In this document: piece after piece, positions 35,678 to 44,379 of the stretch
Position numbering within the stretch: position 1 is the first letter of the stretch
Layout: each line of letters starts with the position of its first letter
Assembly: GCF_008974285.1 (NCBI RefSeq)
Contig: NZ_BKZV01000002.1
Coordinates: 524,613 to 588,612 of the forward strand
Reading direction: 5' to 3'
DNA length: 64,000 bases
Source of the DNA: Thermogemmatispora aurantia
Lineage (GTDB): Bacteria; Chloroflexota; Ktedonobacteria; Ktedonobacterales; Ktedonobacteraceae
Position numbers and translations under genes: made by a program
The notes under the pieces: generated by a model
Databases searched by the model: none
What the model was told of the DNA's origin: nothing
The model's input: the letters and a program-made list of their open reading frames with translations, nothing else

Positions 35678-36304
35678 ATGCACGCACGGCCAGACGCAGA
35701 TGAGGGGGAGCTGCTCGCCCGGAGTCAGAGCGGCGATGTGAACGCCTTTAACGAGTTGGTCCTGCGCTACCAGTCCAGCGTCTATAATGTGGCTCTGCGC
35801 ATGCTGGGCGATGCGGATCTCGCCGCCGATATTACGCAGGACACCTTTCTTGCGGCTTTCCGCCATCTGGCGACTTTCCGCGGCGGGACGGCTTTTCGCT
35901 CCTGGCTGTTGCGTATCACCACCAACCTGATCTACGATCACTGGCGCCGCCAACGCCGTCACCCCAATGAATCGTTGGAGGCGGCCCGTGACGAGGACGA
36001 TCCGCAGTCGCCGGCCACCCTGGCTCAGCTGGCATCACCAGCTCTGGAGGCCAATCCCGAGCTGTACTTGCTCCATCAGGAGCTACAGGAGCTAATCCAG
36101 CGCGGCCTCGCCGAGCTTCCCCCCGAGCAACGCCTGGCGGTGATCCTCTGCGATATCGAGGGACTCCCCTACGAGGAGATCGCGGCGGTAACACATACGA
36201 CGCTCGGGACGGTACGCTCGCGTATCGCACGAGGCCGCGCCCGTCTGCGGACCTACCTGGCTCGCTATCAGGAACTTTTGCCGCGCCAGTTTCGTTCACC
36301 CTAA
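35678..36304 (+). CDS. ECF-type RNA polymerase sigma factor
   Basis: 208-aa group 4 sigma factor. Region 2 (about residues 25-90) reads YNVALRMLGDADLAADITQD then TFLAAFRHLATF, and region 4 (about 140-195) reads LAELPPEQRLAVILCDIEGL then PYEEIAAVTHTTLGTVRSRI. Region 3 is absent, as usual. A linker of about 40 acidic residues joins the two. The ATG at 35678 is preceded by GGAGGAGAGG; the TTG one codon before is less likely. The next gene encodes a zinc-binding anti-sigma factor, so the pair forms a standard envelope-signal module. Target promoters are unknown. Confidence 0.95.
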   Translation: MHARPDADEGELLARSQSGDVNAFNELVLRYQSSVYNVALRMLGDADLAADITQDTFLAAFRHLATFRGGTAFRSWLLRITTNLIYDHWRRQRRHPNESLEAARDEDDPQSPATLAQLASPALEANPELYLLHQELQELIQRGLAELPPEQRLAVILCDIEGLPYEEIAAVTHTTLGTVRSRIARGRARLRTYLARYQELLPRQFRSP

Positions 36305-36429
36305 GAGGTGCTGTCTCTACACGACGTCCCGGCAGGTGTGCTGCAGAGGAGAAGAGGAAGGGGGCAGCGCCACTGCGAGGCAGGCTTGTCCGCAGAGGGG
36401 CATTCTTCTGGCACTGGAGTGAGAGAGTC

Positions 36430-37251
36430 GTGGCACAGGATCATCAGGAGCATCCGACACTTGAGCAGCTTTCGGCCTATCTGGACGGGGCCCTCTCTGT
36501 CGAGGAAGAGGCGTTCTGCGCTGCTCACTTGCCCCACTGTGCGTCATGCCGCTCAGAGTTGGCAAGCCTGCGCCTGACGCGCGATCTGCTGCGAGCGCTG
36601 CCGCGCGCCACGCCACCGCGCACTTTTACTTTGACTCCTGAGCTGCTGCGCGCCTCCTCCACGCTCGAAAGGCCGGAGAGCGTCGCTTCTGATGCACCGG
36701 CGGCAGCAGAGGAGCCTGTCGCTCTCTCAGCTCCCTCAGTGCTCTCGCCTCAGACGCATCAGTTACGGCCCACAGGCGGAGCTGGCGCAAGACGCCAGAA
36801 TCTGCGCCGCTTTGTACAGGTCCTCAGCGCTCTAGCGGCGGTGATCGCTCTGGCGCTGCTGCTCTCTGGGTTACTGACCTCGTTGAGAGAAGGCTCTTCG
36901 AGCAGCATGAGCATGGCGGTCCAGAAGGCAGTGGAGGCCTCCGTTACTCCACCTTTTGCTCAGCAGGGCCACCCCGTTAGTACGCCCGCCGCCTCAACGA
37001 CGGAGCCGCGCGGGGTGCGACCAGGCTTGACGGCGACACCCGCATCCGCCAGCCACACTGCCGAGAAGCAGCCGGATCACCACCTCGCTGCTCTCCTGGG
37101 AGCGGCACTGAGCGCCCCTGTGGGACGCCTGCTGCTGGGCGGCCTGCTGTTGATCGTCGCTCTGGTCGGCCTGCTGATGACGCGTAAAGCCCGCTCGCCC
37201 TCCTGGCCCGGCCACGATCGAGATGAGGCCAACAGCCAGACAGCTCATTAG
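36430..37251 (+). CDS. Zinc-binding anti-sigma factor with membrane segments
   Basis: 273-aa partner of the ECF sigma factor 125 bases upstream. The N-terminal cytoplasmic domain (residues about 8-60) has the zf-HC2 motif HLPHCASC (HxxxCxxC), which holds the sigma factor inactive. One membrane helix is near residues 130-150 (FVQVLSALAAVIALALLLSG). The segment 155-215 (Ser, Thr, Pro-rich) would be outside, and a second helix follows at about 228-250 (LLLGGLLLIVALVGLLM). The second helix is unusual, since most anti-sigma factors of this type have one. The gene starts with GTG at 36430. Confidence 0.85.
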   Translation: MAQDHQEHPTLEQLSAYLDGALSVEEEAFCAAHLPHCASCRSELASLRLTRDLLRALPRATPPRTFTLTPELLRASSTLERPESVASDAPAAAEEPVALSAPSVLSPQTHQLRPTGGAGARRQNLRRFVQVLSALAAVIALALLLSGLLTSLREGSSSSMSMAVQKAVEASVTPPFAQQGHPVSTPAASTTEPRGVRPGLTATPASASHTAEKQPDHHLAALLGAALSAPVGRLLLGGLLLIVALVGLLMTRKARSPSWPGHDRDEANSQTAH

Positions 37252-37266
37252 GCAGAGTCTCAGGCT

Positions 37267-37941
37267 TCAGGGAAGCTGAACTCCGATGTCGGCCAGGCCC
37301 TGGCGCAGACTCTGCTCGGTGAGTTCGGTAATGGCTACGGCACGGACGATGCCCTGGCGATCAATAAAGTAGGTAGTTGGGATGGCTGTGATATGGTAAG
37401 CGGCGTTAACGTTGCCGCCGACGTCAAAGAGCAAGGGATAGGTGACCTTGAAGGCTCGCCCAAAGCTGGCGATGTCTTCTTTAGGATCAGCCTGGTTGAT
37501 GCCTAACAGGACAAAGGCGCCGTGCGCTCCATATTGTTCATAGGTGCGCTGGAGTAGCGGTACTTCGCTCCGACAGGGGTCGCAGGATTCCGACCAGAAG
37601 TTGATGACGACCGGATGGCCACGCAGAGCTTTGAGGCTGACGGTCGGGCCACCGCTCCCACCATAGACGGGCAGGGTGAAGTCCGGCGCCGGCTGCCCAA
37701 CGGCAATGCCCGGGGTCGGCGTCTGGGCCGGGGCAGGCAGGAGAGTCAGGACAATGTAGCCTCCAGCCAGCAGGACCACCAGGACCAGCACCCCCATAAA
37801 AATCAGGCGCCGCCGGTCACGTGGCCTCCCCACCTGCTGCTCATAGTGGGCGGCTAGCTCGGCTTCAAATTCACGTCGCTGCTCGCGCACCAGTTGTCTC
37901 TCTGTCTGCTCCTTGCTAAGAACTCCTCGTTTCTGTGCCAT
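37267..37941 (-). CDS. TlpA/ResA-like membrane-anchored thioredoxin
   Basis: 224-aa thiol-disulfide oxidoreductase, facing outside the membrane. A charged N-terminus of about 45 residues is followed by one anchor helix (LIFMGVLVLVVLLAGGYIVL). The redoxin fold begins at about residue 80 (APDFTLPVYGGSGGPTVSLK). The active site is SESCDPCRSEVPLL (CxxC), with the cis-Pro region HITAIPTTYFIDRQG. Such proteins reduce cytochrome c or other secreted thiol proteins. The ATG at 37941 is favoured by an AAGG site; an upstream ATG at 37992 remains possible. It converges on the anti-sigma gene. Confidence 0.9.
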   Translation of the reverse strand: MAQKRGVLSKEQTERQLVREQRREFEAELAAHYEQQVGRPRDRRRLIFMGVLVLVVLLAGGYIVLTLLPAPAQTPTPGIAVGQPAPDFTLPVYGGSGGPTVSLKALRGHPVVINFWSESCDPCRSEVPLLQRTYEQYGAHGAFVLLGINQADPKEDIASFGRAFKVTYPLLFDVGGNVNAAYHITAIPTTYFIDRQGIVRAVAITELTEQSLRQGLADIGVQLP

Positions 37942-38085
37942 GCTTTCAACCTTGCGAGGGTCTGATGCGCTCCGCTCAGGAGGATCACCCATCTAGATCT
38001 ATCCCATACTATAGGCCGGACCACTCCCCTCGTGCAAGTCCTGACACCACCACCAGGCTCCTCCTTCCCCTCCCTCGCGACCCGC

Positions 38086-38301
38086 TCACTCCTGCGGCGG
38101 GTCCGGCACCTCTTCTAGCAGATCCGCGACATGCAGCCCTAGCGCTTTTGCTAGCTGCTCTAGCGTGTGTACCGTTGGGCTATAGCTCGGATCATTGCAG
38201 ATTCGGTTAATGGGGCTAAAGGAGACATCCGACATCTTCGAGAGCTTGCTCATGCTGATGCCACGCTGCGCCAGGATCTCTTTGGCTTCCAGACGAACCA
38301 T
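38086..38301 (-). CDS. Small XRE-family (Cro/C1) DNA-binding protein
   Basis: 71 aa, entirely one helix-turn-helix domain. AKEILAQRGISMSKLSKMSD and VSFSPINRICNDPSYSPTVH form the helices, and LEQLAKALGLHVADLLEEVP completes the typical five-helix bundle. There is no ligand or protease domain. It stands alone; its targets are unknown. Such solo XRE proteins are common in Ktedonobacteria and are not necessarily phage-derived. Confidence 0.85.
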   Translation of the reverse strand: MVRLEAKEILAQRGISMSKLSKMSDVSFSPINRICNDPSYSPTVHTLEQLAKALGLHVADLLEEVPDPPQE

Positions 38302-38363
38302 AGGGCCTTTCTCGTGTGCAAATCTGCCTTGATATACAGGGGAGATCTCTTAAAAAAGGTATG

Positions 38364-38630
38364 TCACTCGTGATATTGTTCATGAGAAATTCTGATCTGA
38401 TATTCCAGATCTGGAATATCATAAGGGAGACCTGCGATAGGATAACCCGGAGCGAAGCCGAGAGCCTGGCTGAACGCATCCGGTAGGACCAGGCGGCCAA
38501 CACGCGCCTCCACAGTAGCGAACAGGTAAGGCAGCCAGGGAAGAGCGCCCGCCAGCCGCACAGCCAGCTCACAGAAGGTCGGCGGGCAGACCAGCAAGCG
38601 GGGAGGGAGGGCAGGCGGCAGACAGTGCAA
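38364..38630 (-). CDS. Possible small protein or gene remnant
   Basis: An 88-codon frame with protein-like composition (LVCPPTFCELAVRLAGALPW and a tail GLPYDIPDLEYQIRISHEQY) and high GC at third positions. The only start is TTG at 38630, with no ribosome site. It may be a remnant of a longer gene. No family is recognised. The remainder of 38302-38723 holds no other gene. Confidence 0.3.
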   Translation of the reverse strand: MHCLPPALPPRLLVCPPTFCELAVRLAGALPWLPYLFATVEARVGRLVLPDAFSQALGFAPGYPIAGLPYDIPDLEYQIRISHEQYHE

Positions 38631-38647
38631 GTTTGCATAGGTTTTTG

Positions 38648-38653
38648 TATAAT
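38648..38653 (+). promoter_or_regulatory. Candidate -10 box of the polytopic membrane protein gene
   Basis: A perfect TATAAT lies 70 bases before the ATG at 38724. The hexamer 17 bases upstream (GTGCAA) is a poor -35 match, so strength is uncertain. Confidence 0.45.
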
Positions 38654-38723
38654 CTACACGATCCGATCAAGCTTTTGCAGGGTTCACCGCTCTCAATGGG
38701 GCACTGCCTGCGGGAGGCCATCT

Positions 38724-39506
38724 ATGGAGACAGTTCTTCTAGTAAGCTTTGCCATCGTTAATGTCATCGTCACCGCCGCCTTTGCTGGCGTCGTCCTTGC
38801 CCAATATCTGCAACGTCATCGGCCCCATCAGCTCTACTGGTCCCTGGCGCTGGCGATGGCCTTCGTCGCCACGCTGGCCTACGTCCTGATGATTCCCGCG
38901 CAGCCGACAAGTGCCTTGGGAATCATCCTCTTCCGTATCTACTATATACTAGGCGCTGCTCTGACCTCAGCCTGGCTCGGCCTGGGTAGCATCGCGCTCG
39001 TCAGCAGCCGGCGCGTGACTCTGGCCTGTCTGATTGCGCTCGCCCTCGTTAGTCTGCTGGCCATCATCTCATTGGCCACGGCAGGTGTTGATCAGCAAGC
39101 CCTCAGCCATGTCATTGGCAGCTCGGGGCGCGGCGTCCTCCAGCTCGGCGCGGGCGTCGCTACTATTATCATCCTGAACACCGCTGGCGTAGTGGCTGTC
39201 GTCGGCGTGCTGCTTTACTCGCTCTGGAAGCTGCTACGGCGCCAGCCTTCGATCCGCGGCCTGCAGACCAGCAACATCTTTTGGGGCAACATTCTGATAC
39301 TGGTTGGGGAGCTGTTCAACGCTGCCGCTGGCAGCTTCGCGCGCTTCATGGGACTGGAAAGCACTTTCTGGCTCTTTATGGCCCTGGGCTGGATTATCTT
39401 CTTCTGCGGTGTCCTGCTCACCGGGCGCCGACCCCGTCAGCCAGCGCCGGCCAGCACTGCTACACCTGAAGTCTCGGTCTCCAGTCAGCAACCAGTCTCA
39501 TCTTAG
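38724..39506 (+). CDS. Polytopic membrane protein of unknown function
   Basis: 260 aa with about seven hydrophobic helices: ETVLLVSFAIVNVIVTAAFA, LYWSLALAMAFVATLAYVLM, IILFRIYYILGAALTSAWLG, a fourth near LACLIALALVSLLAIISLAT, and three more up to about residue 235. The tail is a short Pro/Ala/Ser-rich cytoplasmic stretch. The layout resembles the 7TM sensor-like membrane halves found without output domains. GGGAGG 6 bases before 38724 fixes the start, although the frame stays open to 38625. No function can be assigned. Confidence 0.75.
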   Translation: METVLLVSFAIVNVIVTAAFAGVVLAQYLQRHRPHQLYWSLALAMAFVATLAYVLMIPAQPTSALGIILFRIYYILGAALTSAWLGLGSIALVSSRRVTLACLIALALVSLLAIISLATAGVDQQALSHVIGSSGRGVLQLGAGVATIIILNTAGVVAVVGVLLYSLWKLLRRQPSIRGLQTSNIFWGNILILVGELFNAAAGSFARFMGLESTFWLFMALGWIIFFCGVLLTGRRPRQPAPASTATPEVSVSSQQPVSS

Positions 39507-39537
39507 CGTAGCGCCTTGGCCAACTCGCCACCGATCC

Positions 39538-39553
39538 GTCTGTCTGTCTGTCT
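39538..39553. repeat. GTCT tetranucleotide repeat, four copies
   Basis: Four perfect GTCT units lie 30 bases after the membrane protein stop. Short slippage-prone tract, no evident role. Confidence 0.6.
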
Positions 39554-39582
39554 GCTCTTGCTGAGCAAACAAAACACAAGGA

Positions 39583-39625
39583 GGGAGCAAGCGAGAGAGA
39601 GGCTCTCAACCTCTCGCCTGCTCCC
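39583..39625. terminator. Long hairpin between convergent genes
   Basis: GGGAGCA-A-GCGAGAG (39583-39597) pairs with CTCTCGC-C-TGCTCCC (39611-39625): 14 pairs with one mismatch around a 13-base loop. It is placed to terminate both the membrane protein gene and the HtrA gene. Confidence 0.7.
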
Positions 39626-39720
39626 TACCGTCTGCACTCCACAGGATGGCTGCCGAGCCGGAGCATTAGGCTGGCCCGGGAACCAGATGCGGCCCCAGCT
39701 CAGGCTCAGCTCAACTCAGC

Positions 39721-40989
39721 CTAGCTGCCGGCCTGCAGCTCGCCCAGGGTCACGGTGACTGTTAGCTGTTGGTTGCCACGGTAGACCGTTACCTTGGCGG
39801 TCTGGCCAGGACTCTTATTCACCAGGATATCGCTGAGCGTTTGGTTATCGGTGACTTTCTGGCCATCGATAGCGACGATGATATCGCCCGCCCGCAGGCC
39901 TGCGCGGGCCGCTGGCCCATTGGCCGTGACTGAGACGATCAAGGAGCCATAGTCAACGGGCAGATTATCCTGAGCGGCCAACTGGGGTGTGACTGAGGCC
40001 ACCCGCACACCCAGGGCCGCCCGCCCCGTATGCGTCACCTGCCCTGTTGCAATAATCTGCTGTACAATGAAGCGCACCCGATTCGAAGGAATGGCAAAAC
40101 CGACGCCGTTGGCCGGTGTATTGAACTCGGGATCAATAGCCGCCACCGTTGGGATACCAATGACATTGCCCGAGAGATCGACCAGCGCTCCGCCGCTATT
40201 GCCCGGGTTGATCGGGGCATCGGTCTGAATAGCGTTGGCGATCACCGCTGTTCCCTGGCCCTCCTCAGAGACTGTGCGACCCAGCGCGCTGATGATGCCG
40301 TGGGTCACCGTCTGCGTCTCGCCGAGAGGGTTCCCAATGGCAAGCACTTCCTGCCCCACCTGCAACTTCGAAGAGTCGCCCAAGGTGGCAACGGTGATGT
40401 TGCTTGGCGGATTGATCTTGACTACCGCCAGATCATCGGCGGGATCAGTGCCGGCTACCTGGGCTGTCAGGTGGGTGCCATCGGCCATCACGACCTCAAT
40501 CTGCTGGGCGTTCTCCACCACATGGTAGTTGGTCACGATGTAGCCACGCTTGTCAATCACAACGCCGGAGCCGATGCCCGAAGCGCCCGAGGCCGTCGAG
40601 ACATTGATCTGCACCACAGCAGGCTGGACCTTGGCAATGGCGGCCTCTCGCGCCTGCTCGTCGGTCGTCACCACCTTGGTGGTTGGAGCGCTGTTACTGC
40701 TGCCCGTCTGCAACGTCGCCGAGGCAACACCGTTGGCATTGCCAAACTCCCAGCCGGCGGCGAAGAGCAGTCCACCGAAGACCACGGCCAGGACCAGGGT
40801 GATCAGCACAGCGCGGAACGAGGAACCGCGTCGAGGCGGCGACGCCGGTGGCACAAGCGGTCCGCCTCCTCCATAATACGGGCCGCCCGTTCCCGCTGCG
40901 CTCTCACCTGGATGATATTGAGCAGCCACTACCTGCTGATTGTAGGGATCGGTCATCCCTGCTTCGTCTTCTGCGTGCGGATTATACAT
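39721..40989 (-). CDS. HtrA/DegP-like serine protease with PDZ domain
   Basis: 422-aa membrane-anchored extracytoplasmic protease (S1C). The N-terminal 75 residues are Gly/Pro/Tyr-rich and cytoplasmic. One anchor helix follows (AVLITLVLAVVFGGLLFAAG). The trypsin-like domain has His in GYIVTNYHVVENAQQ, Asp in DPADDLAVVKIN and Ser in TDAPINPGNSGGALVDLSGN. The single C-terminal PDZ domain (about 325-415) reads GPAARAGLRAGDIIVAIDGQ. It degrades or refolds damaged envelope proteins. A GGAGG site fixes the start at 40989, downstream of the ATG at 41025. It is not linked here to a two-component system. Confidence 0.94.
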   Translation of the reverse strand: MYNPHAEDEAGMTDPYNQQVVAAQYHPGESAAGTGGPYYGGGGPLVPPASPPRRGSSFRAVLITLVLAVVFGGLLFAAGWEFGNANGVASATLQTGSSNSAPTTKVVTTDEQAREAAIAKVQPAVVQINVSTASGASGIGSGVVIDKRGYIVTNYHVVENAQQIEVVMADGTHLTAQVAGTDPADDLAVVKINPPSNITVATLGDSSKLQVGQEVLAIGNPLGETQTVTHGIISALGRTVSEEGQGTAVIANAIQTDAPINPGNSGGALVDLSGNVIGIPTVAAIDPEFNTPANGVGFAIPSNRVRFIVQQIIATGQVTHTGRAALGVRVASVTPQLAAQDNLPVDYGSLIVSVTANGPAARAGLRAGDIIVAIDGQKVTDNQTLSDILVNKSPGQTAKVTVYRGNQQLTVTVTLGELQAGS

Positions 40990-41425
40990 GAGCCTGCAAC
41001 CTCCGTCGATACTCTCTCCCGACACTGCTTTCTATAATACTACTAAAGAGAAGGTCCCCGGCGAGACAGTGGGCAGGCTAAACAGGGCACGAAGCTTGCT
41101 CATTCGTCGCTTCGTGCGCACCGGGCCGTCGATCAGGCGGTCCCCGGCCACGCTGCCTCTACTATGTACTCTAAAGAGGATGATATCGCACACAACCGGG
41201 TTCGCACCTTTGTGTTTCTGCCTGTACTATAGCGGGAGATCGTCAGAGATTCCTCAGAGATGTGTAAAGGATTTGTAAGCCGGCAACAGGCTTAGAGCGC
41301 AAGCAGTGACGGAGACCCCTCTTGCCCGGACGCTCCTTCTCATGAGATAATGGTACCTACAGATAGCGAGGCTGCGCACTCTGCTTGCAGGACAGAGAAG
41401 AGGCAGCCTCCAAGGCAGAAAAGGA
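40990..41425. other. Divergent intergenic region of htrA and the TPR gene
   Basis: About 435 bases, with AT-rich patches near 41025-41045 and 41210-41280. It must contain both promoters. I cannot nominate a -35/-10 pair with confidence, and no hairpin or palindrome of note is present. Confidence 0.4.
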
Positions 41426-42460
41426 ATGGCAGAGAAGCAAACACCCCAAGGGGGACAAAGGCATTCAACAGTCGAGGACCTCTGTTATGAGGCCAGAGAA
41501 CAGCTCCAGCGCCGTAACTGGCAGGCCGCCGCTGCCAGCTATCAGCAACTGCTGGCGCTCAACCCTGAAGATGAGGAGGCCTTAGCCGGGCTGGCCCTCG
41601 CCCTCGATGGCAGCGGAGCCTATGAGCAGATGCTGGCCGTCAGCGAGCAGGCCTTGGAGCTGCAGCCTCATTCTGCCCTGGCCCTGGCATGTAAGGCGCG
41701 TGCTCTGCAAAAGCTGGAGCGCCTCTCCGAGGCCACGATCGCCAATGATCAGGCCCTGCTGCTCAATCATCACCTGGCGCTCGCCTGGCTCAACCGCAGC
41801 GGCCTGCAAATCCTCCAGCAGCGCTTTCCCGAGGCCCTGCGCAGCGCCGAGCGCGCGCTGGAGCTTGATCCCAATGATGCCCGCGCCTGGGCCAACAAGG
41901 GCACGGCCTTGCTCAATCTCAATCGGCTTTCCGAGGCCCTCGAAGCCTTCAACCAAAGCCTGGCCCGCGACCCCGACTATCTCTTTGTTCTTCAGATGAA
42001 AGGCGAGCTGCTACGGCGCCTGGGCCGCCCCCAGGAAGTGCGCGAACTGATGCACCGCGCTCTGCAGCTCGCCCCGAATGATCCTCTCTCGTTGTCGTTG
42101 CTGGCTCAGGCCCTGCGCGCCCTCGGCGAGATGGAAGAGCTGTTCGAGGTCACCAGCCAGTTGACACACCTGACCCCTGGCAGTCTGCTGGCCTGGGAGA
42201 TGCATATGCGGGCCTTGCGCAGCCTGGGACGCTTCGAGGAAGCCATCGAGGCCATCGAGCGCGTGCTGGAGCTTGATCCGCATAATGTGCGCTTCTGGAC
42301 CATCAAGGCCGATAATCTTTATCGCCTGGGCCGCTACCGCGAGGCGGCGCGCGTCGCCAGCTACGCCTTGCAGCTGGCCCCCGATTATCGCCCGGCTCAG
42401 CGCATCCATGAAAAAGCCGTCCGCCTGATGTACCAGCACAAGGAGCGTCGCCTGCGCTGA
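41426..42460 (+). CDS. Tetratricopeptide repeat protein
   Basis: 344-aa soluble protein made of about eight TPR units of 34 residues from residue 17 to 335. Clear repeats include NWQAAAASYQQLLALNPEDE, RFPEALRSAERALELDPNDA, RLSEALEAFNQSLARDPDYL, RFEEAIEAIERVLELDPHNV and RYREAARVASYALQLAPDYR. Such arrays are protein-protein interaction scaffolds. There is no signal peptide or catalytic domain. The short basic C-terminus ends KERRLR. An AAAAGGA site lies directly at the ATG. The binding partner cannot be inferred. Confidence 0.9.
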   Translation: MAEKQTPQGGQRHSTVEDLCYEAREQLQRRNWQAAAASYQQLLALNPEDEEALAGLALALDGSGAYEQMLAVSEQALELQPHSALALACKARALQKLERLSEATIANDQALLLNHHLALAWLNRSGLQILQQRFPEALRSAERALELDPNDARAWANKGTALLNLNRLSEALEAFNQSLARDPDYLFVLQMKGELLRRLGRPQEVRELMHRALQLAPNDPLSLSLLAQALRALGEMEELFEVTSQLTHLTPGSLLAWEMHMRALRSLGRFEEAIEAIERVLELDPHNVRFWTIKADNLYRLGRYREAARVASYALQLAPDYRPAQRIHEKAVRLMYQHKERRLR

Positions 42461-42526
42461 GCGGCTGTTTCCGGCTCTCAGTGCAGGTCGTCAGGCGCCC
42501 CAGCTGCTCAGGCTGCTCTTACTCGA

Positions 42527-44005
42527 CTACATCGCCAGCAGTCGCTGCAGCAGGGGGAGCAGCAGATCCTGGCGATGGGCGCGCAGCGGCGCTCGCAGAC
42601 GCTCAGGCACCAACACCCGAATGCGCCGCTGATGGAGCTCGTAGCGCGCCAGATCATCTGGCTGCAGGCCCGTCGCCTCAACCCAGGTCACCAGGGCCTC
42701 CATTCCCACCGGCGGATTGGCGAACCAGACCCAGACATCCATCTCCCAATTGACCGGGCGCGGGATATCGATCAGCACCTCATAGTCGGCGATTTCTGTC
42801 CCCAAAGCCCGCGCTAACTCTGCTGCCAGAGCCTGCTCAACGCGCCGACGGCGCTGAGCATCCCAGTAGAGAGCATCCAGACGCTGGAAGAGCTGACCCG
42901 CCGGGCGGCTGATCTCCAGCGCATCTTTATAGGGTCGACGCAGCTCCAGAGCTTCCGTCAGTGCCCGCGAGGCTGGCGGCATCTGTGGCTCAGCCAGCAA
43001 AGTCAGCAGGGAGGCGTCGTCTAGTCCGGTCAACCGCTCGGCGCTCAGTGCCCCCGCCAGGAGCGCCTCCTGCACGGCCCGCATCAGCATGACCTGAAAG
43101 GCACGATTGGTATGATGCCAATAGATATTGTCAAACATCTCCTGACGGGCGTGCAGCAACGAATGTAGTGGACTAATCCCCTTATGCGTCACCACGATGC
43201 GCCGCTGTCCCTGAACATTGGGATGGACACGCAGCGCCCCCTGCAGCCGCGCCACATCGACGCCTCCATAGGGCACATTGCAGGCCCGCGCATCTCGTGG
43301 GAGATAGTCCAGTTTGTCGACATCCAGGGCCCCGCTCAGCAGACTGCGTAGCAGCTCGTCATCCTCGGGCAAGCGCTTGCCCGGCGGCGGATCAATAAAG
43401 TCCGCCACACGCTCGGGAGAGAGCTGGTACTCTTCTTCCAGGATCGCAGCGATCTCGCTATTCTCAATAATCGAGCGCCCGACGCGCTCATGGGCAATGA
43501 TCGGATGACCCAGCTCCTCAATGACGTGGGAAAACGGATAGTGTCCGATATCGTGGAGCAGGGCCGCCACAATGAGCGTCTGTACACTCTTAAGGGAGAC
43601 GCCGTAGAGACCACCGTTGCTGCCGCGCTGCAGTAGTGCCCGCACGGCGCGCACGGCCAGATGGTAGCAACCCAGGCTGTGCTCATAGCGTGTATGCGTC
43701 GCCCCCGGCCAGATGCGATAGACAAAGCCCAACTGCTTGACCTTCTGTAGACGCAAGAAGGGGGCGCTGCCGATCAGCTTGATTTCGCGCGGACCGAGAG
43801 GGATCAGATCATAGAGGCTATCGCGCACGGTGCTGACGGGTTCTTCGTCGGGTAGGAGCGGTAGGCCACGACGATCACGCCAGGGCTGCCACATGCCCGG
43901 CTGCGCCACCTCCAGCCCCTCCAGCGGCTCCGCTTCCTCCGCCTCCGCCAGCGCTCCTTGACGCTCAAGTGCGAGCGAATCTGTTGCTTGCTCCTTCATG
44001 CTCAT
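42527..44005 (-). CDS. HD-superfamily phosphohydrolase (COG1078 type)
   Basis: 492-aa metal-dependent phosphohydrolase related to dNTP triphosphohydrolases and SAMHD1. The metal site is intact: His in THTRYEHSLGCYHLA, the HD pair in ALLHDIGHYPFSHVIEE and the late Asp in SGALDVDKLDYLPRD. RLQKVKQLGFVYRIWPGATH precedes it, as usual. The C-terminal 150 residues contain an extra alpha/beta part. A role in nucleotide pool control or a related phosphoester cleavage is likely, but COG1078 substrates are mostly unproven. Two ATGs (44005 and 43999) are equally usable. It converges on the TPR gene. Confidence 0.88.
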   Translation of the reverse strand: MSMKEQATDSLALERQGALAEAEEAEPLEGLEVAQPGMWQPWRDRRGLPLLPDEEPVSTVRDSLYDLIPLGPREIKLIGSAPFLRLQKVKQLGFVYRIWPGATHTRYEHSLGCYHLAVRAVRALLQRGSNGGLYGVSLKSVQTLIVAALLHDIGHYPFSHVIEELGHPIIAHERVGRSIIENSEIAAILEEEYQLSPERVADFIDPPPGKRLPEDDELLRSLLSGALDVDKLDYLPRDARACNVPYGGVDVARLQGALRVHPNVQGQRRIVVTHKGISPLHSLLHARQEMFDNIYWHHTNRAFQVMLMRAVQEALLAGALSAERLTGLDDASLLTLLAEPQMPPASRALTEALELRRPYKDALEISRPAGQLFQRLDALYWDAQRRRRVEQALAAELARALGTEIADYEVLIDIPRPVNWEMDVWVWFANPPVGMEALVTWVEATGLQPDDLARYELHQRRIRVLVPERLRAPLRAHRQDLLLPLLQRLLAM

Positions 44006-44200
44006 GCTTCGATTCTACCAGCTTCCTGGCCAGGAGAGCCAGCCCTCACCCTGTCATAGCCTGCCTCACTCTAGCTGGCTGGCTATGTGCCTGGCAGGAT
44101 CGGCAAAGGACCAGCCAGCCCGGCAAGCAGTGAGGGGAGGAAGGCGCGGCAACCCTGCCAGACGGGCCAGTACTCTTGCCCTAGCAATGGCCCCCTGTGC

Positions 44201-44229
44201 TTGCATTCCCTCAGAGCGGCGCCTATAAT
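44201..44229 (+). promoter_or_regulatory. Promoter upstream of the HAD gene
   Basis: TTGCAT (44201-44206) and a perfect TATAAT (44224-44229) are spaced by 17 bases. Transcription should start near 44236, leaving a leader of about 145 bases. Confidence 0.82.
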
Positions 44230-44267
44230 AAGTCTATCTTTCAGGGAAGCCAGACAGCGTGCTGTGC

Positions 44268-44296
44268 AAGCGACGGGCGCTTTATTCCCGTCGCTT
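44268..44296 (+). terminator. Intrinsic terminator in the HAD leader: attenuator or small RNA end
   Basis: A perfect 10-bp stem (AAGCGACGGG with CCCGTCGCTT) around a 9-base loop is followed by a T-rich stretch (TTTCTCATTTG). It ends about 60 bases after the predicted start and 84 bases before the HAD ATG. It would either attenuate the HAD gene or end a short RNA of about 60-65 bases. Confidence 0.65.
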
Positions 44297-44379
44297 TCTC
44301 ATTTGTGTTGCGCTTTCCTGCCCACACCCATTGTTCTATCTGTCTCTGGAATATGTGGAAAGAGGGAGAACAAGCATTG

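Larger units (their letters stand above)
44006..44379. other. Divergent region with leader RNA of the HAD gene
   Basis: About 370 bases between the HD gene (minus) and the HAD gene (plus). Besides the promoter and terminator listed at 44201-44296, I see nothing distinct in 44006-44200. Confidence 0.5.

Noticed and set aside
38216..38638. 140-codon minus-strand frame overlapping the XRE gene
   Set aside because: Out of frame with the clear XRE protein and of irregular composition; the frame at 38364-38630 is the better candidate.
44197..44379. N-terminal extension of the HAD phosphatase
   Set aside because: It would span the promoter and an intrinsic terminator, and the conserved HAD motif begins just after the ATG at 44380.
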